From: an uncultured Clostridia bacterium
GTDB taxonomy: Bacteria > Bacillota > Clostridia > UMGS1810
Direction: 5' to 3'
NCBI GenBank assembly: GCA_934454585.1
Contig: CAKSFP010000002.1
Location: 111,436 to 175,435, forward strand
DNA length: 64,000 nucleotides
The notes under the pieces: model-generated
What the model was told of the DNA's origin: nothing
What the model saw: only the letters and a program-made list of their open reading frames with translations
The model's database searches: none
Part shown: piece after piece, positions 1 through 8,474 of the stretch
Position numbering within the stretch: the stretch's first letter is position 1
How the letters are laid out: each line of letters opens with the position of its first letter
Position numbers and translations under genes: made by a program

Positions 1-814
1 TCATGCGAAATCTGCCGCTGTCGCAAAGCATGGAATCATTGAACACAAGATAGTGCGGTGCTGTCTCGCAAGTGATGTTCACTCCGTCCGCCTTGGCGCG
101 GCGTATCAGCTCCACGCTCTCTTTTGACGATATGTGGCACACATGATATGCACAGCCTGTCTGCGATGCAAGATTAATATCACGGCGTATCGGTCCCCAC
201 TCGCTTTCGGAGCATATACCCTTTATCCCGTGTGCGCGTGCATATTCGCCGTCATGGATGCATCCGTCCTTCAGAAGCGAATCATCCTCACAGTGCGCCG
301 AGATGACCTTGCCGAGTTTCTTTGCCATCTTCATGGCATCTCTCATCATTTCTTCGCTCTGCACTCCCCTGCCGTCATCGGAAAAACCTATCACAAAGTC
401 CGCCATGGACTCCATGTCCGAAAGTTTCCCGCCGTTTTGACCGACGGTGATTGCTCCGAACGGATGTACACCTATGCAGGCATCTTTTTTTATAATGTCG
501 AGCTGAACTTTCAGGCCCTCCGTGCCATCCGGCACCGGGTTGAGATTCGGCATGGTACATACATGGGTAAATCCTCCCCTTGCCGCCGCACAGCTGCCCG
601 ATTTTATCGTCTCTTTATACGAAAAACCCGGCTCGCGAAAATGCACATGCACATCAACAAAACCGGGAAAAACAACCGCATTATTCAAATCATAAATAAC
701 ATCATTGCCGCAAACACATACATCGGGCGCAATTTTTTCAACAACACCGTCGGCAACGGCTATGTCCGCCTTGCCGAATTTATGGATATTAGCGTTTTTG
801 TATACCTTCCTCAT
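1..814 (-). CDS. pyrC: dihydroorotase PyrC, 5' part (runs off the left edge)
   Basis: Cyclic amidohydrolase that interconverts carbamoyl-aspartate and dihydroorotate, the third step of cytosolic pyrimidine synthesis. The minus-strand frame is open from an ATG at 814 to the window edge, giving 271 visible codons of a protein usually about 420 long. Near residue 50 it has the metal motif PGFVDVHVHFREPG (HxH), then MPNLNP, and later SAHCED and CHIS, which carry further zinc-binding histidines. The pattern is that of class I dihydroorotase. The ATG follows AGGAGA at 6-nt spacing. A consensus promoter and a terminator-like hairpin lie upstream. The C-terminal part is not visible. A hydantoinase or allantoinase is less likely given the FREPG signature. 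Confidence 0.9.
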   Translation of the reverse strand, partial: MRKVYKNANIHKFGKADIAVADGVVEKIAPDVCVCGNDVIYDLNNAVVFPGFVDVHVHFREPGFSYKETIKSGSCAAARGGFTHVCTMPNLNPVPDGTEGLKVQLDIIKKDACIGVHPFGAITVGQNGGKLSDMESMADFVIGFSDDGRGVQSEEMMRDAMKMAKKLGKVISAHCEDDSLLKDGCIHDGEYARAHGIKGICSESEWGPIRRDINLASQTGCAYHVCHISSKESVELIRRAKADGVNITCETAPHYLVFNDSMLCDSGRFRM

Positions 815-830
815 AAGTGTTCTCCTGTCA

Positions 831-860
831 AAAATGCCCACGCCGAAAAGGCATGGGCAT
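831..860 (-). terminator. terminator-like hairpin in the pyrC leader
   Basis: On the minus strand an 11-bp stem (ATGCCCATGCC against GGCGTGGGCAT, one G-U pair) with loop TTTTC is followed by TTTTT. It ends just before the pyrC ribosome-binding site and about 60 nt downstream of the promoter start site. It could therefore only stop transcripts destined for pyrC, as an attenuator would. Confidence 0.6.
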
Positions 861-880
861 AACAATATACCAATGTTGTG

Positions 881-901
881 CGAAACCTTGTCGGCATCTC
901 G
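881..901 (-). promoter_or_regulatory. possible PyrR-binding-type hairpin in the pyrC leader
   Basis: The minus-strand leader can fold CGAGA/UUUCG, a UG bulge, then CC/GG closing a GACAA loop. That is the general shape of the PyrR-binding loop of Firmicutes pyr attenuators (CC-purine loop-GG over a bulge). Two loop bases differ from the consensus I remember, and I did not work out an antiterminator fold, so the assignment is tentative. Confidence 0.3.
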
Positions 902-928
902 TACCAAACTTAAAGATTCATTGATATA

Positions 929-957
929 ATCATACCATCAAATCGGCTGTGTGTCAA
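929..957 (-). promoter_or_regulatory. pyrC promoter (sigma-A)
   Basis: The minus strand reads TTGACA (952-957), a 17-nt spacer and TATGAT (929-934). Transcription should start near 922, giving a leader of about 108 nt before the pyrC ATG. Confidence 0.8.
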
Positions 958-1002
958 GTGTTTTTTCTCGTTTTTCAAGCTACTCTTTTTTCGGGTTTTT
1001 TA

Positions 1003-1045
1003 TGCAAAACGGCACAGATTGCAAAACCAATTTGCAACCTGTGCC
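1003..1045 (-). terminator. terminator of the hydABC operon
   Basis: A 15-bp stem, GGCACAGGTTGCAAA against TTTGCAATCTGTGCC with one G-U pair, lies 12 nt past the hydA stop. The tail is GTTTTGC then A-rich rather than a pure T-run, so it may be a modest terminator or a 3'-end stabiliser. Confidence 0.6.
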
Positions 1046-1057
1046 TCCGCTATAAAA

Positions 1058-2827
1058 CTATCTGTCGTTAAAGCCTATGCGCGCCTCATATGTGGTGTGC
1101 AAAAGCTCATGTGCCTTGTGTGAATTCGGCTCACCGAGGAAATCCTCATAGAGTTTTTTAATCTGAGTATTGTTGTGCGACTGTCTCACAACCTGTCTCT
1201 CGTCTTCGGAATAGATAGCCGCCGCCCTCTTGTCCTTGTATGTGTCATAGATGTCGGCATCTTCATCAGGCATAAAGCACGAACGGACGATAGGCTGTCC
1301 GCCGCCCGCAATACATCCGCCGGGGCATCCCATGATCTCTATGAAGTGATATTTCGACTTGCCGTCTCTTATCTCGTCAAGCAGCACCTTGGCGTTTTTC
1401 ATGCCGTGCGCTATTGCAACATTCACAACAGTGCCGTCAATGTCGATTGACGCCTCTTTTATGCCGTCAAATCCGCGCACTTCATCAAATTCGATAAGGT
1501 CGTGCTCTTTGCCGGTAAGCGCATGATAAACGGTTCGAAGAGCCGCCTCCATAACACCGCCGGTCACACCGAAGATGACGCCTGCGCCCGTGTATTCGCC
1601 GAGCAGATCCTGATCAAACTCCTCGTCAGGCAAACGGCGGAAGTCTATGCCGGAACGCTTGATAAGCTTTGCAAGCTCCCTTGTGGTGAGTACCGCATCA
1701 ACATCGGCAAGACCGTTGACCTTGAGTTGTTCTCTCTCTTTTTCAAACTTTTTGGCCGTACAGGGCATTACCGAGACAACAAAGATATTCTCGGGATCTA
1801 TGTTATTGTTCTGCGCATAATAACTCTTTATGATTGCACCCATCATCTGGTGAGGTGATTTACATGAAGACAAATGCGGCAGAAGATCGCCGTAATTATA
1901 TTCCGCATAATTGATCCAACCGGGCGAACATGAAGTGATCATCGGCAGCACGCCGCCATTCTTGATTCTTCCGAGCAGCTCTGTGCCCTCCTCCATGATG
2001 GTGAGGTCGGCAGCGAAGTTGGTGTCGTACACCTTGTCGAATCCGAGTCTGCGCAGAGCAGAAACCATTTTGCCCGTCACAGCCGTACCGACTTTCATGC
2101 CGAATTCTTCGCCGAGAGCCACACGCACCGCCGGGGCAACCTGAACCACAACATGCTTGCCTGCCTCCATTGCGGCGTCAACCTTGGATATCTCGGATTT
2201 CTCCATGAGCGCACCCGTGGGACAAACGCTGACGCACTGTCCGCAAAGTATACACGGGCTGTCCGCCATTGAGCGGTTCTCCGCCGGAGCGACAATTGTG
2301 TTAAATCCCCTGTTCTCGAAACCGAGGATTCCGAGTCCGTGGGCATTTTCGCACCTTGCAACGCATCTGCCGCAGAGCACACACTTGGATGTGTCTCTCA
2401 CGATGGACGGAGTCAGGTCGTCAAATGTGCACGGAGTTTTTGCACCGCCGAATTTATCATCTCTCGCACCGGTAACGGTTGCCACATGGAGCAGTTCGCA
2501 CTTGCCGTTTTTTTCGCACTGCTGACACTTAAAAGAATGGTTTGAGAGCAGCAGCTCGACAGACGCGCGCCTTGCCTCGGCAGCCTTGGGGGTGGATATC
2601 CTTATTTCCATGCCTTCGTTTACGGGATATACGCAAGACGCCACAAGACCCCTTGCACCTTTTACTTCAACCAGACACACACGGCACGAACCCTGTGAGC
2701 ACTCGCCGTGATTAAATGTACACAAAGAAGGAATTTCGTATCCACAGGATTTGGCAGCCTCAAGAATTGTCATGCCCTCATCAACCTGATAGGAGACGCC
2801 TTCAATCTTAATATTAATCTTTGCCAT
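1058..2827 (-). CDS. hydA: [FeFe]-hydrogenase catalytic subunit HydA
   Basis: Catalytic subunit (589 aa) of a cytoplasmic NAD-linked, probably electron-bifurcating hydrogenase. Cofactor domains in order: a 2Fe-2S domain (C36, C48, C51, C65), a His-Cys 4Fe-4S site (H97, C101, C104, C110), two ferredoxin-type 4Fe-4S clusters (C149-C159 and C192-C202), then the H-cluster domain. The H-cluster motifs are TSCSPGW (298-304), MPCTAKKFE and MGCPGGCIAGGGQP. The usual second cysteine of TSCCP is Ser301; see findings. No extra C-terminal 2Fe-2S domain is present. It is the last gene of hydC-hydB-hydA, 14 nt after hydB, an arrangement typical of HydABC enzymes that couple H2 to NADH and ferredoxin. Bifurcation is inferred from subunit make-up. 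Confidence 0.95.
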   Translation of the reverse strand: MAKINIKIEGVSYQVDEGMTILEAAKSCGYEIPSLCTFNHGECSQGSCRVCLVEVKGARGLVASCVYPVNEGMEIRISTPKAAEARRASVELLLSNHSFKCQQCEKNGKCELLHVATVTGARDDKFGGAKTPCTFDDLTPSIVRDTSKCVLCGRCVARCENAHGLGILGFENRGFNTIVAPAENRSMADSPCILCGQCVSVCPTGALMEKSEISKVDAAMEAGKHVVVQVAPAVRVALGEEFGMKVGTAVTGKMVSALRRLGFDKVYDTNFAADLTIMEEGTELLGRIKNGGVLPMITSCSPGWINYAEYNYGDLLPHLSSCKSPHQMMGAIIKSYYAQNNNIDPENIFVVSVMPCTAKKFEKEREQLKVNGLADVDAVLTTRELAKLIKRSGIDFRRLPDEEFDQDLLGEYTGAGVIFGVTGGVMEAALRTVYHALTGKEHDLIEFDEVRGFDGIKEASIDIDGTVVNVAIAHGMKNAKVLLDEIRDGKSKYHFIEIMGCPGGCIAGGGQPIVRSCFMPDEDADIYDTYKDKRAAAIYSEDERQVVRQSHNNTQIKKLYEDFLGEPNSHKAHELLHTTYEARIGFNDR

Positions 2828-2841
2828 TATTCGATTTCCTC

Positions 2842-4707
2842 CTATTTCTTCACAATTGCGCCGAACTTACACGACGAGATACACATGCCGCACTTGATGC
2901 ATTTTTCCTGATCTATCATGAACGGTTCTTTACCCGTAACGCCGGTTATTGCGCCAACGGGGCAGTTTCGTGCACACAGACTGCACTTTTTGCACTTGTC
3001 GGGTTCGACCTTGTATTTAAGCAAATGCTTGCACACGCCTGCCGGACACTTCTTGTCCACAATGTGTGCAATATACTCATCCTTGAATTTGGAGATAGTC
3101 GATATAATCGGGTTTGCCGAAGTCTGACCAAGACCGCACAGTGAGTTGGATTTCACAACCTTTCCGAGTTCTTCGAGTTCGTCAAGATCTTCCATGGTGC
3201 CCTTGCCGTCGGTAATCTTGGTAAGAATTTCGAGCATTCTCTTTGTGCCTATGCGGCACGGCGAACATTTTCCGCATGATTCATCGCAGATAAACTCCAT
3301 ATAGAATTTAGCCACATCGACCATACAGTTATCTTCATCCATGACAATTGCACCGCCGGAACCCATCATAGAGCCGAGTTCTATGAGGTTGTCAAAGTCT
3401 ATCGGAGTGTCGAGCTCCGCCTTTGTCACACAACCGCCCGAGGGTCCGCCTGTCTGAATGGCCTTGAATTCCTTGCCGCCGGGGATTCCGCCGCCGATGT
3501 CATACACCAGCTCGCGCACCGTTGTACCCATGGGTATCTCCACGAGGCCGACATTGTTTATCTTGCCGCCGAGAGCGAACACCTTTGTGCCCTTTGAACG
3601 CTCGGTACCGAATTTTGCAAAAGCATCAACTCCCTCGCGCAGTATGTAAGGCACGCAAGCAAGAGTTTCTACATTGTTTATGATGGACGGTTTCTGCCAC
3701 AGTCCTTTAACAGCCGGGAAAGGCGGTCTGGGACGCGGCATACCTCTCTTGCCCTCTATGGAGTTGAGCAACGCCGTTTCCTCACCGCAGACAAACGCAC
3801 CTGCGCCGAGTCTGATGTGCACATTAAACGAAAATCCCGTTCCAAGTATGTTCTCACCGAGAAGTCCATGCTCCTTTGCCTGTTCAACAGCTATTTTAAG
3901 TCTCTTTATAGCCACGGGATATTCCGCACGGACATAGAAATAACCGTCCTTTGCGCCGATTGCATATCCGGCAATCATCATTCCTTCAATAACGGCAAAC
4001 GGATTTCCCTCAAGTATGGATCTGTCCATAAATGCACCCGGATCGCCCTCGTCACCGTTGCAGACAACATATTTTTCGTCACTGTCCTGTGCATAAGCAA
4101 ACTGCCACTTTCTGCCCGTAGGGAATCCGCCGCCGCCTCTGCCGCGCAAGCCGGAATCGAGAATACTCTTTATAACATCCGTTCTGTCCATAGAGAGGGC
4201 ATTTGCAAGGCCCTTGTAAGCACCCATGCCAAGTGCCTCCTCAATGCTCTCCGGATTCATGGTTCCGCAGCCGTGCAGAGCTATTCTCTCCTGCTTTTTG
4301 TAAAAGTTTATGTCGTCCTGCTTGGACACTTTTTCACCTGTAGACGGTTCTTCATAGAGCAGTTCTTCAACAATCTCGTTGTTGATGAGATCTCTTTCTA
4401 TAATTGTATCCACATCGTCAATGGTAACCATGCGATAGAGTGTATCTTCGGGATAGATCTTCACAAAAGGTCCCTGCGAGCAAAATCCAAAGCATCCAAC
4501 CTGATTAACGGTGATTCTGTCGGAAAGTCCCTTTTTCTCTATGACTGATATGAATTTATCTTTAATCTCATCGGAATTGGATGAAAGACATCCCGTTCCG
4601 CCGCAGAGCACAACCGCTCTTTTGCCGTTGCTGCCGTCTATTTTTGCGTTAAGACAAGCAGTGCAGCTGTTTATCTTATTTTCAAGATCACCTGTAGTTT
4701 TAATCAT
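2842..4707 (-). CDS. hydB: NuoF-like flavoprotein subunit HydB of NAD-linked hydrogenase
   Basis: A 621-aa subunit that binds FMN and NAD(H) and passes electrons to HydA. An N-terminal thioredoxin-like 2Fe-2S domain (CGGTGC and CFGFC) is followed by the NuoF core with glycine-rich loops (RGRGGGGFPTG; GAGAFVCGEETALLNS), then SCGKCSPCRIG for a 4Fe-4S cluster. Two ferredoxin clusters end the protein (CKKCSLCARNC and CIKCGMCISSC). This extended layout matches HydB of trimeric hydrogenases rather than NuoF of complex I. Its ATG overlaps the hydC stop by one base (TGATG), implying translational coupling. Confidence 0.95.
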   Translation of the reverse strand: MIKTTGDLENKINSCTACLNAKIDGSNGKRAVVLCGGTGCLSSNSDEIKDKFISVIEKKGLSDRITVNQVGCFGFCSQGPFVKIYPEDTLYRMVTIDDVDTIIERDLINNEIVEELLYEEPSTGEKVSKQDDINFYKKQERIALHGCGTMNPESIEEALGMGAYKGLANALSMDRTDVIKSILDSGLRGRGGGGFPTGRKWQFAYAQDSDEKYVVCNGDEGDPGAFMDRSILEGNPFAVIEGMMIAGYAIGAKDGYFYVRAEYPVAIKRLKIAVEQAKEHGLLGENILGTGFSFNVHIRLGAGAFVCGEETALLNSIEGKRGMPRPRPPFPAVKGLWQKPSIINNVETLACVPYILREGVDAFAKFGTERSKGTKVFALGGKINNVGLVEIPMGTTVRELVYDIGGGIPGGKEFKAIQTGGPSGGCVTKAELDTPIDFDNLIELGSMMGSGGAIVMDEDNCMVDVAKFYMEFICDESCGKCSPCRIGTKRMLEILTKITDGKGTMEDLDELEELGKVVKSNSLCGLGQTSANPIISTISKFKDEYIAHIVDKKCPAGVCKHLLKYKVEPDKCKKCSLCARNCPVGAITGVTGKEPFMIDQEKCIKCGMCISSCKFGAIVKK

Positions 4708-5192
4708 CAGTCCACACCTCCGGCACGATATTCTTCAATAATTTTCGGAATCTGATTAACCGTCATCTTTGGGTAAACCTTTCCGTTGATTGAAACCGCC
4801 GGGGCAATGCCGCAGGCGCCGATGCAGCGGAGCGCATCTATTGTGAACATTCCGTCGTCGGTAGTACCGCCGGGCTTTATGCCGAGAACTTCACAGAACT
4901 TGTCAATAACGCCCTGTGCCCCCTTGACATAGCAGGCGGTGCCCAGACAGACACCGATAACATATCTTCCCTTTGGATTGAGCGAGAAGAATGAATAGAA
5001 TGTAACAACACCGTAAATCTCCGCAACGGAGATGCCGGTTCTTTCGGAAACGATTTGCTGAACATCGAGAGGAATATATCCGTATTCCTTTTGAATGTCA
5101 CTCAAAATCATCATAAGCGGAGTTCTTTCGTTGACATATCTGTCGCAGATTTCGTTAATCTTTTTAACTCCGGATTCACTAATGTGAGCCAT
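4707..5192 (-). CDS. hydC: NuoE-like 2Fe-2S subunit HydC of NAD-linked hydrogenase
   Basis: A small 161-aa subunit with a thioredoxin-like fold. It carries one 2Fe-2S cluster through CLGTACYVKGA and RCIGACGIAP and works with HydB in NADH oxidation. It is the first gene of the hydCBA operon. The ATG at 5192 follows AAGGAGG with 6-nt spacing. The operon promoter I can see lies about 260 bp upstream and overlaps a Rex-type operator. The length and cysteine pattern are those of the NuoE family; the operon context distinguishes it from complex I. Confidence 0.93.
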   Translation of the reverse strand: MAHISESGVKKINEICDRYVNERTPLMMILSDIQKEYGYIPLDVQQIVSERTGISVAEIYGVVTFYSFFSLNPKGRYVIGVCLGTACYVKGAQGVIDKFCEVLGIKPGGTTDDGMFTIDALRCIGACGIAPAVSINGKVYPKMTVNQIPKIIEEYRAGGVD

Positions 5193-5356
5193 GCTGAACC
5201 TCCTTGAATATTTATAATTTAGCCGACTACAAAATTACTGCAATGCCGATTACAGTCACATTTTATAAACATGGGCAATCATAGATGCCGCAGTCAATTG
5301 AATCCCACAGCAATTGAACCGAAGATTTCTTTATCAGCGCAATTAACGACCATGCA

Positions 5357-5428
5357 AAAGGCTCCCTTGCTAAAGGGAGCTGGCGGCACAACCGTCTGTC
5401 GGATTTAGAAAACGCAAAAAGCTGTCTG
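5357..5428 (+). repeat. interspersed repeat (CCCTTGCTAAAGGGAGCTGGCGGC type), copy 1
   Basis: An 8-bp stem (GCTCCCTT / AAGGGAGC) is followed by GGCGGC and, 25 nt later, AAAAAGCTGTCTG. The same modules recur in inverse orientation at 33105-33192. The copy lies inside the hydC 5' untranslated region. It resembles short non-coding repeats scattered through gut clostridial genomes. Confidence 0.65.
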
Positions 5429-5455
5429 CAATTCCAAAATCGAATTTTATAATCG

Positions 5456-5484
5456 TCTATATTTACTAATTTTAACTTTGTTAA
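5456..5484 (-). promoter_or_regulatory. hydCBA promoter
   Basis: The minus strand reads TTAACA (5479-5484), a 17-nt spacer and TATAGA (5456-5461). The -35 element lies within the Rex-like operator, so bound repressor would block it. The resulting hydC leader would be about 255 nt. Confidence 0.55.
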
Positions 5485-5495
5485 AATTATAACAA
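5478..5495. promoter_or_regulatory. Rex (NADH/NAD+ sensor) operator
   Basis: The 18-mer TTGTTAAAATTATAACAA matches the Rex consensus TTGTTAANNNNTTAACAA with one mismatch. It sits between the divergent hydCBA and hydG transcription units and overlaps the hydCBA -35 element. Redox control of an NAD-linked hydrogenase by Rex is established in other Firmicutes. The rex gene itself is not in this window. Confidence 0.75.
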
Positions 5496-5611
5496 GATTG
5501 TACCATAAAATATGTCAAAAAGCAAGAACAAACTTAAAAAGCCTACATAGTTCTTGCATTTTGCATATATTTTTCAAAGAAAAATGTGCAACATTTTTAA
5601 TTACAACCCTA

Positions 5612-5640
5612 TTGAACAAATCTAAACATGGGTTTATAAT
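5612..5640 (+). promoter_or_regulatory. hydG promoter
   Basis: TTGAAC (5612-5617), a 17-nt spacer and TATAAT (5635-5640). The start site near 5647 leaves a leader of about 34 nt before the hydG ATG. It lies 117 bp downstream of the Rex-like site. Confidence 0.8.
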
Positions 5641-5680
5641 AGTATATATTAGTTTTTTACACGAAGGGAATCTTTACACT

Positions 5681-7129
5681 ATGGAATCATATAATCCAAA
5701 ATCAATGAAAGCGGAAGAATTTATCAATCACGATGAGATTCTTGAAACTCTCCGCTACGCCGAAGAAAATAAAAACAATGTTGAGCTGATAGACTCTCTG
5801 CTTGAGAAAGCACGCCCCAAACAATCGGGCAACGGCTACCGCTGCAGCGGTCTCACCCACAGGGAGGCGGCAGTGCTCCTTGCCTGTCCCATCCCGGAAA
5901 AGGTTGAAGAAATGTACAGGATCGCGGAAGAAATCAAACTCGCGTTCTACGGCAACAGAATAGTTATGTTTGCGCCGCTCTATCTCTCCAACTACTGTGT
6001 GAACGGGTGTGTCTACTGTCCGTATCACTTAAAGAACGAGCACATCGTGCGCAAAAAACTTACCCAGGACGAAATCCGCGACGAGGTAATCGCCCTGCAG
6101 GACATGGGTCACAAGCGCCTTGCGATAGAAACGGGCGAGGATCCTGTAAACAATCCGATTGAATATATACTTGAATCCATAAAGACCATATATGGCATCA
6201 AGCACAAAAACGGCGCAATAAGGCGGGTTAATGTAAACATAGCCGCAACAACTGTGGAAAACTACAAAAAGCTGAAAGACGCCGGCATAGGCACATACAT
6301 TCTCTTTCAGGAGACATATCACAAAGAAAGCTACGAAAATCTGCACCCGACGGGCCCCAAGCATAACTATGCATATCACACCGAAGCAATGGATCGTGCC
6401 ATGGAGGGCGGCATAGACGATGTAGGTCTGGGAGTGCTGTTCGGGCTGGAAATGTATAAATATGAGTTTGCCGGTCTGCTCATGCACGCAGAGCACCTTG
6501 AGGCTGTGCACGGCGTGGGTCCGCACACGATAAGCGTGCCGCGCATAAAGAGAGCTGACGACATAGACCCCTCGGCATTTGACAACGGCATATCTGACGA
6601 AATTTTTCTTAAAATAATCGCCTGCATAAGGCTTGCCGTGCCATACACAGGCATGATTATCTCCACAAGAGAATCTCAGGCAGTGCGCGAAAAGGCTCTT
6701 CAAGTCGGCATATCTCAGATAAGCGGCGCGTCGCGTACATCCGTCGGCGGATATACCGAGGAGGAAAGGCCTCACGATTCCGAGCAGTTTGATGTGTCGG
6801 ATCAGCGCACGCTCGACGAGGTTGTCTGTTGGCTCATCGATATGGGTTTTGTGCCGTCGTTCTGCACGGCTTGCTATCGCGAGGGCAGGACGGGCGACAG
6901 GTTTATGAGCCTGTGCAAATCCGGACAAATACTCAATTGCTGTCATCCGAATGCACTTATGACGCTGACGGAATTTTTAATGGACTATGCCTCGGACAAA
7001 ACGAAAAAAATCGGTTTTGACCTTATAGAAAAAGAACTGAAAAAGATTCCGAAAGATGTTGTAAGGGAAAAAGCGAAGAAAAACATAGATGACATAAAAA
7101 ACTCCAATCGCAGAGATTTCAGATTTTAG
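5681..7129 (+). CDS. hydG: [FeFe]-hydrogenase maturase HydG (radical SAM tyrosine lyase)
   Basis: Cleaves tyrosine to supply the CO and cyanide ligands of the hydrogenase H-cluster. The 482-aa product has the radical SAM triad CVNGCVYC (CX3CX2C) near residue 110. Near the C-terminus it has CTACYREGRTG followed by more cysteines (CKSGQILNCC), the auxiliary Fe-S site that separates HydG from ThiH. I chose the ATG at 5681 (MESYNPKSM), behind GAAGGGA; the same frame is open about 60 codons further upstream, but that part precedes the promoter. It diverges from hydCBA and is followed by hydF, consistent with a maturation unit. HydE, the third maturase, is not in the window. Confidence 0.95.
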   Translation: MESYNPKSMKAEEFINHDEILETLRYAEENKNNVELIDSLLEKARPKQSGNGYRCSGLTHREAAVLLACPIPEKVEEMYRIAEEIKLAFYGNRIVMFAPLYLSNYCVNGCVYCPYHLKNEHIVRKKLTQDEIRDEVIALQDMGHKRLAIETGEDPVNNPIEYILESIKTIYGIKHKNGAIRRVNVNIAATTVENYKKLKDAGIGTYILFQETYHKESYENLHPTGPKHNYAYHTEAMDRAMEGGIDDVGLGVLFGLEMYKYEFAGLLMHAEHLEAVHGVGPHTISVPRIKRADDIDPSAFDNGISDEIFLKIIACIRLAVPYTGMIISTRESQAVREKALQVGISQISGASRTSVGGYTEEERPHDSEQFDVSDQRTLDEVVCWLIDMGFVPSFCTACYREGRTGDRFMSLCKSGQILNCCHPNALMTLTEFLMDYASDKTKKIGFDLIEKELKKIPKDVVREKAKKNIDDIKNSNRRDFRF

Positions 7130-7146
7130 ACAAATAATACATTCAT

Positions 7147-7182
7147 GACTGCAGGCAGAAAATAAAATATTTACCTGCAGTC
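7147..7182 (+). other. hairpin between hydG and hydF
   Basis: A perfect 9-bp stem, GACTGCAGG against CCTGCAGTC, with an 18-nt AT-rich loop fills most of the 72-nt gap. There is no T-run, so it is more likely an mRNA processing or stability element than a terminator. Confidence 0.5.
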
Positions 7183-7201
7183 CGATAAAAAGGAGAAAAT
7201 C

Positions 7202-8377
7202 ATGGGGCTTAATGACACACCTTCATCACAGAGAATACACATAGCTTTTTTCGGTTGCCGCAATGTCGGCAAATCAAGCTTAGTAAACGCCGTCACCGGT
7301 CAAGAACTTGCCGTGGTGTCCGATGTCAAGGGGACAACCACCGACCCGGTTATAAAATCCATGGAACTTTTGCCGCTCGGCCCCGTATGCATAATAGATA
7401 CACCGGGAATAGATGATGAGGGTGAACTCGGGGCAAAGAGAATAGATAAAACTCTACGCACCCTCGCCAAGACCGATATTGCCGTCCTTGTGGCAGATTC
7501 CACACAAGAGCTTAACAAGTTTGACGAAAGCATGATTGAGTCGTTCAAAACGGCAAAAATACCTTTCATTATAGCATACAACAAATGCGATCTTGCATTA
7601 AAAAACGACTTGAAAGATAACGAGATAAATGTGAGTGCTGCAGACGGCACAAATGTGTATGAACTTAAAGAGATGATAGGCAAAACGACGCCGAACTGCA
7701 ATACAGAATCCCGGATGATAGGCGACCTGATATCAGAAGATGACATTGCGGTTTTGGTGACACCGATTGACGCAGCGGCACCCAAAGCACGCATGATACT
7801 TCCACAGCAGATGGCAATCCGCGATGTGCTCGATTCCGACGGCATTGCCGTTGTTACCAAGGAAACACAGCTGCAAAAAACACTTGCCTCACTTGGTGAG
7901 AAACCTAAAATTGTAGTTACTGACAGCCAGGCATTTGCATTCGTTTCAACTATAGTGCCTCAAGATGTGCCGCTAACATCATTCTCGATTCTCATGGCAC
8001 GGTACAACGGCTATCTCGACATGGCGCTTGATGCCATAAAAGCGCTTGAAAACCTTAAGGACGGCGACACCGTTCTGATAGCGGAAGGATGCACGCATCA
8101 TCGTCAATGCGGGGACATCGGCACTGTGAAGATACCAAAGGCACTAAAAAAATGCACCGGTAAGGAACTCAATATAAAGGTTTGCTCCGGTTTGGAATTT
8201 CCCGATGACATGAGCGGTATATCACTCGTTGTGCACTGCGGCGGATGCATGCTGAACCGCCGCGAGGTAAAAAGCCGCATGGATCGTGCAGATATCCAGG
8301 ATGTGCCGGTCACAAACTACGGTATTCTGCTTGCGCACGCTGCGGGAATACTCAAAAGAAGCATTGCAATGCTGTAG
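7202..8377 (+). CDS. hydF: [FeFe]-hydrogenase maturation GTPase HydF
   Basis: Scaffold GTPase on which the 2Fe subcluster of the H-cluster is assembled and handed to HydA (391 aa). The N-terminal Era-like G domain shows GCRNVGKSS (G1), DTPGIDD (G3) and NKCD (G4). The C-terminal cluster-binding domain has EGCTHHRQCGD and HCGGCMLNRRE, the CxH...HCxxC ligand set of HydF. The start follows AAGGAG 7 nt upstream. It lies 72 nt after hydG on the same strand. The length is normal for the family. Confidence 0.96.
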   Translation: MGLNDTPSSQRIHIAFFGCRNVGKSSLVNAVTGQELAVVSDVKGTTTDPVIKSMELLPLGPVCIIDTPGIDDEGELGAKRIDKTLRTLAKTDIAVLVADSTQELNKFDESMIESFKTAKIPFIIAYNKCDLALKNDLKDNEINVSAADGTNVYELKEMIGKTTPNCNTESRMIGDLISEDDIAVLVTPIDAAAPKARMILPQQMAIRDVLDSDGIAVVTKETQLQKTLASLGEKPKIVVTDSQAFAFVSTIVPQDVPLTSFSILMARYNGYLDMALDAIKALENLKDGDTVLIAEGCTHHRQCGDIGTVKIPKALKKCTGKELNIKVCSGLEFPDDMSGISLVVHCGGCMLNRREVKSRMDRADIQDVPVTNYGILLAHAAGILKRSIAML

Positions 8378-8474
8378 GCAAATCAGACTCGGACACTCAT
8401 TGTCCGGCGATGGAGTAAAACAGAACGAAAATACCGCTTTACGAGTCCTCTGCTGCCTTACTCAATATCATTTT

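Noticed and set aside
6029..6946. A 305-codon open frame antisense to hydG
   Set aside because: hydG is unambiguous on the other strand and the antisense product has no domain features or ribosome site.
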